DNA of 64,000 nucleotides from contig NC_061114.1 of NCBI RefSeq assembly GCF_002878395.1, forward strand, positions 149,708,836-149,772,835, in the 5' to 3' direction. Numbering within the stretch: the first letter of the stretch is position 1; each line of letters begins with the position of its first letter. The position numbers and the translations under genes were made by a program. This stretch comes from Capsicum annuum. Lineage: Eukaryota; Streptophyta; Magnoliopsida; Solanales; Solanaceae. Shown here piece by piece: positions 9,403 through 21,240 of this stretch. Under the pieces are notes generated by a model. It ran no database searches. It was not told the origin of the DNA and saw only the letters and a list, made by a program, of their open reading frames with translations.

Positions 9403-11799
9403 TGTAATACCGTGGAAAATTTTTCGTTGAAATTTTGTGCGTAAACATGTTGGGTTTTATCTTCAGAATGAATAATAAATTTTTGCTGCGGAATGTCTTA
9501 TATTATGACCCACCATTACGTATAGTATCAAATAAGCTTTCCAATGATATGTGGATCATCCAAAATGGACACCTGAGGGACGAGTTATGAACATTCCGAT
9601 CGAACTGTGAATAGTAGTGAACAGTAAAATGTGTAGGAAAAAGTACTGAAGCCTCTAACTTTAAATGATCATAACTCCTTGTACGTAATGATCTGGGTGA
9701 TCTACTATATATAAAAGGAAAGCTCTGCGAGTCCTCTTTCCAATGAAATTGGTTTCATCCAATTTTTCTATCGGAGAAAAAAGTTATGGTCGATCTACTT
9801 CAGCCTATCAAAAGTAAATTTTTGAGTCAACTTCAAATGATCATAACTACTCGTACACAATGATCTGGGTGAGATACTATATATCAACGAAAGATATGAG
9901 AGTCCTCTTTCTAATGAAATTGGTTTCATTCAATTTGAATATCGGAGTAAAACGTTATGGTTGATCTACTTCAGACTATTAAAATAGTCCACCAACGTAC
10001 TGATTCGAGATTTTTTTGATTTTTAGGGGTGTTTTGGTCATTCCCCCTCACCCAAAATCCGTCCAAACCCTATATTAAAGCCTATTAGAAGCATTATATG
10101 TTATATTCCATCAAATTCCCTCAAAAAGAAAACCCTAATATCCTACATCCAATTTCAAGAACCTCCAAAGTTCACCATTAATTCTGCAAATTTATTCCAG
10201 ATTCCAATTTCCTAGTTCAAGAACTCCAAGAACCATCATTCAAAGGCACGATTAACATCTCAAAAATGCGTATCGATCTAAATTTCATCATTCAAGGCAT
10301 GTGGGGTTTTTCAACAAGAACTCTCTTTCGTTCTTGTGCCCAAAAGTAATTTTCTTTACAAAGGCATGATTTTTATTTGATCTTTATGAATTTGAAGCAT
10401 GAACCCATATCTTATGATGATTATTATGAAATCTTGATATTTATGATTTTTAAAGCTGAATTTGCATGTGTATAGATATAAAGCATGAATCCTGAATGAT
10501 ATTTATCATGATTTTGATATTTGAGTCGTGAATCCTCATTGGAAATTATGTTTTTTTTAGAAAGTGTGTGTTATAAACACGTTGATGTTGAATATTTGAG
10601 ATATTTTGAATGATTTGACCTTTTGGTCTTAATGGAGTTATTTTGAACTCGAGTATGAAAGAAATCCACAACGTGGTTGATTTTGATAGATGGGAAGCAT
10701 GATGGCTCCCGATGTATATTTATATATTAATGAAATTGTTTTGTTGTGGATTGTCTTTGAAATGATCTGAGCTAAATCCGGGAGAAATCTTTAGCACCGA
10801 GTAGGAGGTATAAAGCAACCTTACTTCCGTAGAACTACGTGCTCCCATAGGAGTGAGCCTGAGGCTAATTTATATAGTGATCACTAGTTTGTGTGGATTT
10901 GATATCGATAGTCCTACTACGATGGCAAGGATAGGACGTCTCTCCCCAACGTGGGTTGTTCGTTGGACTCCATGTAGCTCATATGGTTTATGTCGGTTAT
11001 AGGATCTCCCAGTATGTGTGTGTTTCCTTGTGTCTATAGTGAACGGTGAAGTGATTTGAAAGTGGAATTGTGAAAGTTATTCTTTCAAAATATTTAAATG
11101 ATATTTACATTATGAGAATTGATATTCTTGATGAACTAAAAGTGATTGACAAATTATATGATGACTCACATGTGTTATTATACTTATTTCATCCTCTCAT
11201 GATTATGATGTTTTTCTTTGGGCTATATGTCTTTCATACATCCTATATATTTCTTATAAATATTTATGATGATGATGTTTATAAAACTACATACACCCCC
11301 ATATACTCGATTCCTTTCCATAGTACTGACCCACATCTTCGAATGTGGGCTGTATTTTCTTGGAATATAGGTTCAGGTGCTCAGTTCCAGGTTCGACAGT
11401 GATTCTTCGGGTATGCGGTTCTACATCCTCTGTCGTGGTGACTCCTCAAGTTCCGAGGACGTGATGTTTAATTTTGGTTTCATGGAATTGTTTACATTTG
11501 ATAACTGAGTATGAGTCAGTTGGGGCATGTCTCAATGGCTCGCTGATTTTATTGATTTTCTTAGAGACTTGTCTGACTAGTATAGATGTTGGGAGTTGAC
11601 TAATAAGTTGTATTTTGTTATCTTTCTGAAATTCTTTTATTCTTGGATGATGATTACTCTATTGATATTTGAGGGTTATTTATGAAAACCCCGTTGATTC
11701 GTGTTGAACTAAATGAAAATGGCTCAAAGGGTTAGCTTGGGGCTACTCGTAGCCTCAAGCACCGTGTGACGCTCCGGGACACATTTTCGGGGCGTTATA
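9403..11799 (+). repeat. Element A 3' LTR
   Basis: About 2.4 kb, beginning TGTAATACC and ending GTTATA, where the canonical terminal CA has become TA. It is collinear with the LTRs at 46708-49113 and 52777-55192 over its whole length, including shared blocks such as the CGAGTAGGAGGTATAAAG segment near 10800. It would have carried the promoter, polyadenylation signal and terminator. A short open frame at 11070-11402 is not conserved in the other LTRs and is not treated as a gene. Confidence 0.92.
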
Positions 11800-12402
11800 C
11801 TTGACCCAAGACTTTTGATGCAACTCCTTATGGTGTGTTAATGCATGATCCACTGGTTGAATTGTCTACTATGTCCTTATTTAGTTGATCCAATACCCTA
11901 TAAAAGTTTTGGTAAAGCATCTTCTCCAGTATCTCATGGTTGTTGCATTTCAAGAGTGTCTCCTTAAATCTTCTCAGAGCATCATACCATATTTCTTCAT
12001 GGTATTAACGGTAATTAACAATCTCATCCTGCAATTTCAATATTCGAGAAGGTAGGAAGTATTGACTTAAGAATGCCTCCATAAGATTTCCCACTATTAA
12101 TGGATCCTGCGGGCAACAATTTTAGTCATAGCACCATATTTCCCTTAAGAGAGAATGGGTAAAGATGTAGCCAAATAGACTCTTGGGATATATGTACAAC
12201 ATTAAAAAGAGCACAAACTTCTATGAAACCCTTCAAGTGTGTATTCGAGTCTTCAGGGGATTCTCCCCCACGAATTCCCTTTAAATGGTGCAATTGTATC
12301 ATTACAGTTTTAATATCTATATTCTATGCTTCTTGGTAGGGCAATACGAATAGCACTCTCATGATCTTCGGCACCAAGATAGTCCAAATCCCCTTGACTC
12401 AT
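11800..12402 (-). pseudogene. Athila gag, N-terminal portion
   Basis: Minus-strand start at 12402 (MSQGDLDYLG). After early shifts, HLKGIRGGESPEDSNTHLKG and FIEVCALFNV with LYPFSLKG correspond to the conserved capsid-like region of Athila gags. Then come IWYDALRRFKETLLKCNNHE and FYRVLDQLNKDIVDN. The frame runs into the insertion point at 11800 and resumes at 4342. Stops at several places show decay. Confidence 0.78.
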
Positions 12403-12561
12403 GAATATGTGGAAAAAAATTCTTACCTATTAAAAAATAAAAAACAATAACGAGATTTATGCTTACCTTTTGAAAAATAAAAAAACAACGAAATTAAATC
12501 ACACTCACCATGGGTATATTCAAGTAATAATCACAATGCACAACTAAAATCTATATTTAAC

Positions 12562-12578
12562 TCCCCAGCAATGGTGCT
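12562..12578 (-). other. Athila primer-binding site
   Basis: On the minus strand the sequence reads TAGCACCATTGCTGGGGA, a near match to the TGGCGCC-GTTGCCGGGGA type of primer-binding site used by many Athila/Tat elements. It lies between gag (start 12402) and the LTR that begins near 12580, as expected. Confidence 0.7.
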
Positions 12579-12579
12579 A

Positions 12580-13385
12580 TTTTTATAACGTTCATCACTC
12601 CCATGTTTGAGGGGTGAGGCGATCTTTGTCAATAACCCAACTCATGCTGGAGTCGAATCCACAAGGAGCAAGGTATAAATTTCAAATCCTGTGGGTATTC
12701 TAGTTTTGAAAGATTTCCCAAGGTGTAGACAAACGCAACATATAAAATAAAGCGGGGGAATTGGTTTTTAACAATCTTTGTTAACAACACACTAACCTAG
12801 AACTTTTGATTTAGAATCAATAATTGAGAAGATCTTGGGATTATGTATACCCAAAGCCAAGTGGTGCATGGGTTATTGAGAGTTTAACATGAAACTTAAT
12901 TGTTGAGTAAAAGATAGGCTAAGTCGAAAGTTTTTTTGGTTTATCTTTCAACAAAACCACAAAGATTTCACCCATTGGCTTTTTCGACCACCAAACAAGT
13001 GTGCAATTCATAATCACCCAAAACCTTAACTGGGCATCCCTATTTCTGGGATGATACCCTTAACATAATTCACATTCCAATCACACTTATTTCTAAGGTT
13101 GCAAAATTTAGAAAACCATAGGCTTGTTTGTCCACCATTTATTTGTCACCCCATAGCCCTGTTTCAAGGATGCTATGAGTTCCCATAACTTCACCTTTAT
13201 ACCTCATTCAAGGATGATTAAGGGTTTCTAAAGCTTGGGGTTTTCACCCATCAAACCTATTGCGAGATTTTGGGGTTTTCACCCATAAATTCAAACTATT
13301 AAGCTCAAGCAATGGTAGAATCCATAATCAACAACTAAAAATCATGCAAACCCATCAACACCCACACGCAATGGTAGAATCCTGG
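12580..13385 (-). repeat. Athila 5' LTR (right edge approximate)
   Basis: Between the primer-binding site and the gag of element D. The boundary next to the primer site is near 12580. The outer edge is estimated at about 13360-13390, where the D gag zinc-knuckle frame stops matching. The block GCAATGGTAGAATCC occurs twice (about 13311 and 13370), so the exact edge is uncertain. The sequence has the same layout as the probable LTR at 61911-63202 (TATAACG or GATAACG at the left end, then a ..GTCGAATCCAC-like segment). Confidence 0.6.
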
Positions 13386-14397
13386 TTTGCCAAATCAAAA
13401 ACACACACCACTGCCTACCCTGCACTTCTCCTTATGGTTCTTACCATATCCCCTACAAAATAGATTGATGCAACTATTATTCATGCTACCCTAGGACTTA
13501 GATACTGGTTTTCTATCCTGATTATCCTATCTGAACTTAGGAACTAGAGCAATAACTAAAGATGAGGATGGAACTAAAAAGTTTTGGTGGAACTGAGAAT
13601 AATTCCAACCATCAAACCTTTTCTATAGAAGTTGAATCTACCAGTTTTGGCCTTTTTATTCTCCCTATCCTTCTCGTTGAGCTTCTCTTCCATAATATGT
13701 TGAGCATGAACCATCAACCTAGAAAGGTCTATCTCCTTAATCAACATAGATGTTCTACACTCCTTTATTTCCCGATCTGACACACCAGACACAATCTTAC
13801 TCATGATGGCCCCAGAATCAACCACCATAGATGGAGCATACCTCGCTAACTGGGTAAACTTTAGTAAGTACTCCTTCACACATATATAACCCTACTTCAT
13901 ATTTATAAACTCCTTCACCTTGGCCTCCCTCAACTCATGTGGTAAGAATCTATCTAGGAAGGCCATAGCAAACTCATTCCACTCTATAGGTCCTGCCTCA
14001 ACACCAATATCTTTCTTTTATTACTTGAACCAAGTATGAGCCATTATTTGCAATTGATAATATGTTAAGTCAACACTATCACCATAAGTAACGCCCATGA
14101 TATCTGTCACTTTATACACACCATTTAAAAACTTTTATCGATCCTCCTTAGACTTGGATCCATTAAATAATAGAGGATTCTTTCAAGCGATGTCAGGGAT
14201 CCTAGTTGTTGCTGTTCTCACTACTGGATTGACTGGGGTAATAATATGTTAGTTATTTTGACAACCCATAGTATGGACCAAAATGGTGAAACATTCTTTA
14301 ATTTTGCATGGAAAGCATGTTCGTTTAGAGAATCTTCTTAAACAGGCGGCGTGGGCTGATTCCTATTCTTTCTTTTGTTATTTCATCTTGGAGACAT
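13386..14397 (-). pseudogene. Element D gag (chromovirus, minus strand)
   Basis: Start at 14397 (MSPR, stop, NNKRKNRNQP). Conserved pieces in order are EWNEFAMAFLDRFLPHELREAKVKEF, then KEYLLKFTQLARYAPSMVVD (13800-13875), and ECRTSMLIKEIDLSRLMVHAQHI. A degraded zinc-knuckle follows near 13385-13460 (YGKNHKEKC then CF-stop-FGKPG). It is cut there by the Athila LTR, so protease and pol of D are not seen in the window. Two or more shifts and stops are present. Confidence 0.82.
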
Positions 14398-14597
14398 TTT
14401 CTATACAAGGGTGAAGGATGATTTAGAAAAGGGAATTCAATAGAGCTAATTCTTTATTGCACAACATGAATACTAAAAGAAGCAAAACTTTCCAAAAACA
14501 TCTCATAGCCTCTTGCCCATAGGTGTGGCACACTTCACCCACATACACAAGACTACTCAATGCAACTTTAAGACACCTAGAAACTTTGAAACCTTAG

Positions 14598-14610
14598 GCT
14601 CTGATGCAAA
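14598..14610 (-). other. Element D primer-binding site
   Basis: The minus strand reads TTGCATCAGAGCC, a one-base variant of the initiator tRNA-Met site TTGGTATCAGAGCC-like sequence seen in A, B, C and E, followed by TAAGGTTTC as in those elements. Confidence 0.7.
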
Positions 14611-16660
14611 GTTTTCCATGATTTGAGTGCTTAAGACAACAAGTGATCCCAAGCAAACCCCTGATCTAGTATCTACAGTGTGCACTGAATAAAGTGATAA
14701 TACAACATCATATGTGAAAGCTAAATTATTGAGAAATTGTGTTAAAATATAATACTAAAACAATACCCAACATGTCTAAACTACTAATATTACTAAAAAT
14801 ATGTCTGGCTATTTGAAAGCCTCTAACACATAAAGATCTGATGGGACAAACCCCAACTAACTCTTAATGACTAAAATAAAGTAATTACTAAAAATAATTT
14901 CAAATTATTTGTCCTCGATGGATGAGGACTCACCATAACTACTGCTGAGTGGCATTGAACTGAGTAAGGATGATTGGGAAACTAAGCATCCAAACCTATA
15001 TTGTAAAATAAATACATCACAAAAGAGAGTATGCAATCAGTACTTAGGATGTATATATGTGTGATATGGGACTAACTTAAATACATATAAGTACTGAGCA
15101 TGAATGCATGAACATGTAAAGAGTATGTAAGACAAAGAAAAATATGTACTGAAATAATCCATAAACTAAATAACTAAATAAGTGATAAACTAAACACCTG
15201 GTCATGTAAACCTAAGCTTATATAATATGAATACTGAACTGAAACTATGGGATCTATCATGAAATAGATATACCTCAATCTAAGATAATCGGGGTCCAAC
15301 CTATAACCCTAGTTTGAAGATTGTCAATACCTTGCCTCAGGTACAAACTTTTGTTGTGTGGATCGACTATGTTGATGTCCTAAAGAACTAAGGTTCTAGT
15401 CCTCTATTAGTGAATGATCCCTAAGAGAGTGTCAGTCCTCTACTAGTGGTTGACATCTCATAACCTATGCTAGTTATGTAGATCTAAAAATTAGGGACTT
15501 TAACTAAAGGTCTCAGTTCTCTACTGGTGGGTGAGTATTAATCCCTATGTTTGCTTGGTGCTAAATCTTACTACCAATTAAACTGACACTTTTACTGGTT
15601 GAAGCTAATAGGACTCAAAACTGATAATTGCTCAACATGAATATGATAATCTGATTATGATGATAAAAACTTGATCTGACTGACTTATTACTTGAAATTA
15701 GAAACATTCATAAACATATAGGTATCGGGTGTTCATAACTTAACAGCACTAAATAATACATTAAATACAATAACATCATCAAAATATTATAAAAAAATTC
15801 ATGATTCATTGACCCAAAACATAGTATATTAAACTAAACTAACGAAATCCATCATTTCTAGTATGGGAAGATATTAAACTTATGAGGAAAACATTGTCAC
15901 ATAGTTTAATTCATAAATTAATAATTATCATGGTGTCAACTTAGCATCTATGAGTGACTGAGATTATAAAGAATGTAAGAACATAATTCACCTGGGGGAC
16001 ACATTGCTATGATTTCTATCAAAATTATTAAGAGAAAATTTACTAAATTTATACTTGACTTTTAAATTTAATAATAAGAGGTATAGGGGTTTATACTCTA
16101 AAAAGGAATTTTTAGGACTCAACGGGTGCAAGGAACACATTGATAAATATCCCACATACCTCAGTTTTCTAGAATTATTGAAGGAAACTTAGAATTAAGA
16201 CCTTGGATGGGTGAATTCTTGGAAGATGCTTTTGATTTTTGTGTTCTTATTAATGTGATGAGAATGAATGTCGTTACTGGTGATGAATGGGGTAAATAAT
16301 TTAGTTCTTGGTTTTACATTATGGATTGGGTATTTAGGGAGAGGTAAAAGACTAAAATGCCCCTCACCCCTTAAAGAAGGATGCATATTTTTACACTATA
16401 GCATAGCATGGTGGCTATAATGGAGGCCATCCTCCTTAACATTCCGCCTATTGGGTGTATAACCTCCATAACATACAGCGTATCATTAAGACTAACCTCT
16501 ATGACGTGCTGTGTATCACAGAGACTATCACCCGTGATATGTTGAAATCACAAAGGTTTACTTTTTTTTTGGTCCAAATTCACTCCAAACCTCTTCCAAA
16601 AAATCTAAAACTCTCCCTGATGACCATTTTAATACTCCTAAACAAATTTCAACTTATAAT
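14611..16660 (-). repeat. Element D 5' LTR (degenerate, outer edge uncertain)
   Basis: Weakly similar in layout to the E LTRs: the blocks GAAAGCCTCTAA, CCCCAACTAACTC, GATGAGGACTCACC and an ACTGA-rich tract appear in the same order. The end at the primer site has lost the canonical CA, and no TG end was found near 16660. The frames at 16195-16386, 16455-16664 and 16669-16857 within or next to it show no domain. Confidence 0.5.
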
Positions 16661-16849
16661 TTAGCTTTTCAAACTTGGGAAGGGCCAATAATAAAATGTT
16701 TGAAACATAGGCGTGTTAAAATGGACATGTCACTTATACTTAATGAGAAATAATTTCTTTGAAACCTATGAAAAATAGATGGAAACTTGTCTAGGATCTT
16801 ACACAGTATTACATTTCTGTTGATTAAGGAAGTTTTGCCTCTATTTAGA

Positions 16850-17400
16850 GGTGGCATGTAAGGTTATTTGGGTGGTCCACTAGGTACTCATGGAGGTTTT
16901 TAGGTAGGTTGTACAAAAAATCGATTAGAAGCCCAACCATATGGCGGGCGGGTATATTGTATGTCATACTTGCTAGACCCAAAACTGAGTCTCTAGATGT
17001 TATTATCATAGGTACAATCTCGGTGTGTCATTAGTTGGATTTTGCTTAATTTGATCTATGATCCACTTATTCTAGTATGTTTTCATATTATTCCATGAGG
17101 TAAGATTTATCTTTGGATTCTTTATCTAAGTCATTAAGTGTATCTACTCTCATGGGTGATTCTTTATTAGTGGATCACGTTTATAGATCATATGTTATGA
17201 CTGTTCGAGATATTAATACTCATATTGATATTCTTATTTTATATATGGAGGATTTTGATATGATTATAGGCATGGTGTAGTTATCTCACTATTACACAAT
17301 CTTAGATTATTTTGCCAAGACTCTTATTGTAGCCATGAATGTTATGCCCCTGGTAGTGTTGCAAGGAGCTATTAGTTATCAGCTGATGGGAATTATTTCT
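16850..17400 (+). pseudogene. Element F gag end and protease
   Basis: A Gly-rich stretch near 16850-16900 resembles a gag C-terminus. The protease region follows: a broken F-D-x-x-S-T-Y-S block near 17060, VSTLMGDSLLVDHVYRS near 17140-17190, and MEDFDMIIGMV near 17247-17280, equivalent to the V-D-F-D-V-I-L-G-M-D motif with the final Asp lost. The active-site D-P-G is not preserved. Confidence 0.65.
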
Positions 17401-17639
17401 TATATTTAGGATAGGAGACTTATTTATTGGGGTTGTGAGTATTATCTTACTTATATTCATGGTATTAGTGTGGAGTGTATATCTCGTACAATTGTTCCTA
17501 TATTTTGAGAGTTTCATAACACTTTTCCTATCATCTATTGATCTTCCTCCTGAGCATGATTTAGTTTTCTATTTTTCTTACCATATGGCTCTCGTTAAGA
17601 TTAAGAAGATAAATTATTAGCTTTAGGATATTTTGGGTA

Positions 17640-18320
17640 AGGGTTTTTTAGACCAAATATGTCTCCTTGGGGAGCACTTGTCTTGTTTGTGAAGAAGAAA
17701 GATGGTTCCATGCATATGTGTATTGACTACAGGCGTCTTATAAAGGTTATGGTGGAGAATAGGTATCCTATGTATCATATTAATTATTTGATTGACTAAC
17801 TTTTGGGTGCAAGGATATTCTCTAAGATTGACTTGAGATTCGGTTACTATAAATTTAGGATTTAGGCTAAGGATGTCCCGAAGATGGCCTTTAGGACCAG
17901 ATATAGTCATTATGAGTTCCTAGTGATATATTTTAGGTTGGCTAATGCCCAACCCTATTTATGGATTTGATAACTATTTGTTCATGCCTTATTTGGATTC
18001 CTTTGTGATTGTGTTCATCGACATCATCCTTGTGTATTCGAGGAGTATAGAGGAACATATGCAACATTTGAGGATTGGGCTCTATACTTTGAGAGATTAT
18101 AGGATCGTTTACAAAATTTCTATATGTGAGTTATGGATTGAGTCAATGAATTTCCTTGGGTATGGGTGTCCAAGGATTGGATTATGGTACACCCAGCAAA
18201 GATTGAGTCTATTTGTGACTAGGCCAAGCCTATATATCTGTCTGAGGTTCATAGCTTTGTTGGTTTTGGTAGTTACTCTATACGGTTCATTGAGAGTTTT
18301 TATACTAATGTAGTGTCGAT
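17640..18320 (+). pseudogene. Element F reverse transcriptase
   Basis: Recognisable as [20 protein letters not shown] with [10 protein letters not shown] (17655-17745), ARIFSKIDLRFGYYKF (17805-17860), [20 protein letters not shown] (17880-17940) and MPYLDSFVIVFIDIILVYSR (17985-18045). The active site is F-I-D-I, so the second catalytic Asp is lost. The linker EEHMQHLRIGLYTLRDYRI matches chromoviral RTs. A stop and a frameshift separate the palm from the fingers. Confidence 0.82.
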
Positions 18321-18399
18321 GATTAGATTAAATAAAAAGGATGTTTCTTTCTAATAGTAAGAGAAGTGTAAGTTGAGCTTTGGGAGCTCAAAGGATTTC

Positions 18400-18780
18400 T
18401 CATTTAAGCTTCTATATCAGCTTTTCCTACTGAGGGTGAGGGATTCACCGTATATTATGATACTTCTGGTGTTTGTTTTGATTGTCTGTTGATGTAATTG
18501 GGTTGACTTATTAGTTATGCATCAAGGCAGCTAAAGCGGCATGAGCACAACAACCCCTTCCCATGTTTTAGAGTTGGCGGTGGTTGTTTTCGAGCTTATG
18601 ATTTTGAAACATTATATTTAAGAAGTGCATCAAGAGATTTTCATGGATCATCATAGTGTTCAACATCTTAAGACCCATAGATAGAAAAATTGTAGGAAGA
18701 GTAGATGGATGGAGTTTCTTAAGGATTATGACATATCTATCTTTTATCATTCAGGCATGGCAAACATGGTATCGATCGCC
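18400..18780 (+). pseudogene. Element F RNase H remnant
   Basis: Broken blocks follow the RT in the expected order: Y-Y-D-T-S near 18455, SRQLKRHEHNNP near 18520-18550, an H-Y-L-K/R-x-V-H region near 18610-18640, and MEFLKDYDISIFYHSGMANM near 18709-18770, the conserved end of gypsy RNase H. No complete catalytic set remains. Confidence 0.68.
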
Positions 18781-18959
18781 ATTACCCGAAAGGCAGTGAA
18801 TATGGGTAGCTTGGTTTGTATCTCAAATTCTCAAAGGCCTTTTGTGTGGGAACTCCATTCCTTAGCTACCTTTATGGTACAACTTAATATTTTGGACCTT
18901 AGAAGGATTCTTTCTAGTGTAGATGGAAGGTCTTTGCTATTTCAGCAAATGAAGAACTA

Positions 18960-19595
18960 TTAGTTTGAGGTATGAGACTTTTCATTAATTGTGATTAGGT
19001 GTTGAGTAGTGAGTCCAAGAGGAATATCATAGATTTTGTGGGTATGCTAGGATTTGATGGCCATATTTATTCAACGAGCATTGGAGACTTGATTGAGTTG
19101 ATTTTACGTGAAGCTCGCAACTCTAGATATTTTATTCACCTTGCCATATCTAAGATGTTTAGAGATTTGTGGTAGCATTACTAATAGGGTGGTATGAGGT
19201 GAGATGTAGCTAAATTTGTAGCTCATTTCCTACGGTGGCGATTGTTGAAGGTTGAGCATTAGCTACCTGGCGCCTTAATTAAAATATTACCCATTCTCGA
19301 ATTGAAATGGAAGAGGATTACCATGGACTTTTATAGTGGTTTTCCTTGTACCTCCCATGGTTTCAATGGTGTTTGGGTCATTATAGATCCTTAAGAAATT
19401 AGCACATTTCATTCCTATTCAGATGTCCCTCAGAGATAAGAGGTTAACCCATATCTTTCTTCGTGAGATGGCCTTTTTTTCATGGAGTTCATATATATAT
19501 ATATATATCATTTCAAACTGAGTTTCGGTTTTCACTTCTAGGTTTTGGAGAGCTTTCTAGTATGATTTGGGTACTCAGGTGGAAACTCTGAATAT
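18960..19595 (+). pseudogene. Element F integrase remnant, truncated
   Basis: Weak zinc-binding and core blocks: FIHLAISKMFRDL near 19130-19165, LKWKRITMDFYSGFPCTSHG near 19305-19360 with the first Asp kept, and FTSRFWRAF followed by LGTQVETLN near 19530-19592. The frame then passes into pararetrovirus sequence, giving a clean truncation point at about 19595. A (TA)n tract at about 19491-19509 replaces part of the core. Confidence 0.7.
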
Positions 19596-19734
19596 TATAT
19601 GCACAAAGAAGTCTGTATTGAAGTAGATTATCCAGAACAATCCATCCCTTAATAGAGCCTGCAACAAGGATGACCTTATTACCATGTCCAACTGCTCATA
19701 CCCACACCATAAGATGAGATTAAAAAGGCCATAG

Positions 19735-19932
19735 TTGTTCAGGAGGTTCAAATTGCCAAGGCCTCCAAGTGATAAGATTAGGGAAATTCAGCAAAACAGG
19801 TATTTCAGACGAAGAAGCCCAGCAAGTTACAATAATAAGAATGATGGTTGCTTCATCTGTAGAAAGCCTGGTCATTTTTTTAGGAACTGTCCTCAGACCA
19901 AAGAAGTTGAAGGACTCCATCATCCTTTTTAA
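19735..19932 (+). pseudogene. Pararetrovirus coat-protein C-terminus with zinc knuckle (beta 1)
   Basis: A short open frame with basic residues (FRRFKLPRPPSDK, YFRRRSPA) followed by CFICRKPGHFFRNC at 19849-19890, a complete C-x2-C-x4-H-x4-C knuckle. In caulimoviruses this knuckle at the coat-protein C-terminus binds the viral RNA. The same segment in beta 2 and beta 3 is mutated, so beta 1 keeps the best copy. The frame ends at 19930-19932. Confidence 0.82.
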
Positions 19933-20129
19933 ATAAATTGATAATCACACAGTCATTTATCTCAACAAAGAGGATGACCTTGAATCATTCCTCTCATTAG
20001 AAGAAGAGCTAACAGAGGACACCCCCGTCTCCATAGATTCTTATGAAAAATCAAGCAATATCTATGCAGATAATCTTTACCTGATATCCTACACTGGAGA
20101 AGACAACTAAAATTTGCTAGTAGGATATT

Positions 20130-20843
20130 CATGTTAAACACAGTAGGAATTTTATCTTGCAAAATAACAGACGACCCTCCAGAGTAGTTAAATTCGTATG
20201 TAGATCCCTTTGATCAATCCATCCTCGGAGAAAGAATAACTTTTTACAAGCTTTTAGTGTTCAAAAAGTATGGTGAATCCATCCTGAAGCTATTCGGAGT
20301 GCACCTAGAAAAATCATTCTGCCATGTGTTCACAACACTAGCTAATGACTTCCCACAAGAACTCTTTTGGGTATTCTAGTATCTGTGATAATACCATTAC
20401 ATTCTCATAGAGTTTAAGTGTGATGCCTTCAGGTATTTTGAACTAATCCAACCAGCTCTGAACAAATTAAATATTGTGGTTCAAGCCACAACAATAATAG
20501 ATTCGATGCTTCAGATATTTTTATGATGCAATGGTCTTCATGCTGCATAATTCTGTAGGAATCACACGCCACGACGTCTAAGCTCAGCCATAAATTTCAC
20601 TCCTCTAGAAATTTCATGTGCCTATACTCTACTTTAAAGATGAATATTATGAAGCACAATGATTCATATTCCAGTCAAACGGATGCATTGCAAAAGAAAT
20701 TTGTCCAAAAGAATGGGGAAAATGAAACTACACCAACGATCATCCACATTGGGATAAAGTCCGACAAGCAACAATGGAATATTAGCTACCGTATGAAATC
20801 ACGAGAGATAAAGTCACCAACTTCATTAAAAGCATATAGATAA
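20130..20843 (+). pseudogene. Region X of beta 1 (unrecognised, conserved among units)
   Basis: I do not recognise this product. It is shared with 39370-40088 and 45570-46285. Visible shared blocks are YVDPFDQSILGER, FKKYGESILKLFGVHLE, LANDFPQELFW and EFKCDAF, then a C-terminal block NGENETTPTI ending MKSREIKSPTSLKAYR at 20843. It is rich in aromatic residues. It lies where protease and RT would follow the coat protein in a normal caulimovirid. Stops and shifts occur, but the residue pattern is kept across three copies. Confidence 0.6.
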
Positions 20844-21049
20844 AAGATCCCCCATAGGAATGTGAAGCTTAATCATCCAGTTGAAGGATTTGCATCACTA
20901 GATTGATGAAAAAAATCTTGGAAAGCAAAAAATGCCTCAGGTAGAAGAACAACATCGATTGGTGGAACAAATTAGTACATGCGAGCTCACCACCGACACC
21001 ATCAAACACTAATTGAAAGATAGTGTTAGATAAACTGTGCAAGAAAGTT

Positions 21050-21240
21050 ACCTTCTCCATTGGGTTTCCCTTTCTAGTAGGTTACCCTCTATGGTGGGTT
21101 ACCCTTTTTAATAGGTTATCCCTATCTCTAAGTAAACCCTATCAGATGGGTTACCCTTACCAGCAGGTTACCCTTTCCAATGGATTACCCACATCTACAA
21201 GAAACCTTATTCAGTGGTTTACCCTTTTGATAGGTTTGTA
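21050..21240 (+). repeat. GGGTTACCC-type tandem repeat tract, beta 1
   Basis: Short near-palindromic units such as GGTTACCCT, GGGTTACCC and GGGTTATCC recur every 15-40 bases. Between some of them is a segment like CTATCTCTAAGTAAACCCTATCAGATG. The same kind of tract follows region X in beta 2 (40290-40460) and beta 3 (46480-46620), and occurs in reverse in the inverted block (36040-36235). The motif is not the plant telomere repeat. Confidence 0.8.

Larger units (their letters stand above)
4338..11799 (+). mobile_element. Element A: Tekay/Del-type chromovirus lacking its 5' LTR
   Basis: The order is primer-binding site (4343-4352), gag (4548 onward), protease, reverse transcriptase, RNase H, integrase, chromodomain, polypurine tract and 3' LTR (9403-11799). 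It sits in the Athila gag. CTTGA is present on both sides (4338-4342 and 11800-11804), consistent with a 5-base target-site duplication. No 5' LTR exists: the Athila flank passes straight into TATCAGAGCC, the tRNA-Met-type primer site. All coding domains carry stops. The LTR is closely similar by eye to those of B/C at 46708 and 52777. Confidence 0.9.
1..13385 (-). mobile_element. Athila-like Ty3/gypsy retrotransposon, split by a nested element
   Basis: Read on the minus strand, the order is 5' LTR (near 12580-13385), primer-binding site, gag, protease, reverse transcriptase, RNase H, integrase, and the element runs off the left edge of the window. Positions 4338-11799 are a foreign insertion (element A). 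Joining 11800 to 4337 on the minus strand restores an open gag reading frame through the junction. The long-spaced gag, an RT active site of the form F-M-D-D and a primer-binding site ending in TTGCTGGGGA-like sequence fit the Athila lineage. Many stops and frameshifts are present, so the element cannot move by itself. The 3' LTR lies outside the window. Confidence 0.85.
13386..16660 (-). mobile_element. Element D: minus-strand chromovirus fragment (gag and 5' LTR)
   Basis: The fragment comprises a decayed LTR (about 14611-16660), a primer-binding site at 14598-14610 (GCATCAGAGCC read on the minus strand) and gag. Its 3' part is absent where the Athila element begins. It is related to, but clearly more diverged than, element E. 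It is the oldest layer in this nest. Confidence 0.75.
16661..19595 (+). mobile_element. Element F: decayed plus-strand gypsy element
   Basis: Contains gag C-terminus and protease (about 16850-17400), RT (17640-18320), RNase H (18400-18780) and integrase (18960-19595). No LTR, primer site or chromodomain was found: the left side meets the D LTR and the right side breaks inside the integrase where pararetrovirus sequence begins (about 19596). It is the most degraded gypsy copy here, judged by stop density. Confidence 0.8.

Noticed and set aside
11070..11402. Open frame of 110 residues as a gene
   Set aside because: It lies inside the element A LTR. The matching frames in the other two LTRs are shorter or broken (54461-54652), so it is not conserved.
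21050..21240. GGGTTACCC tract as interstitial telomere sequence
   Set aside because: The plant telomere repeat is TTTAGGG or its complement CCCTAAA. The units here do not contain that word in tandem, and they occur at the same place in every viral unit.
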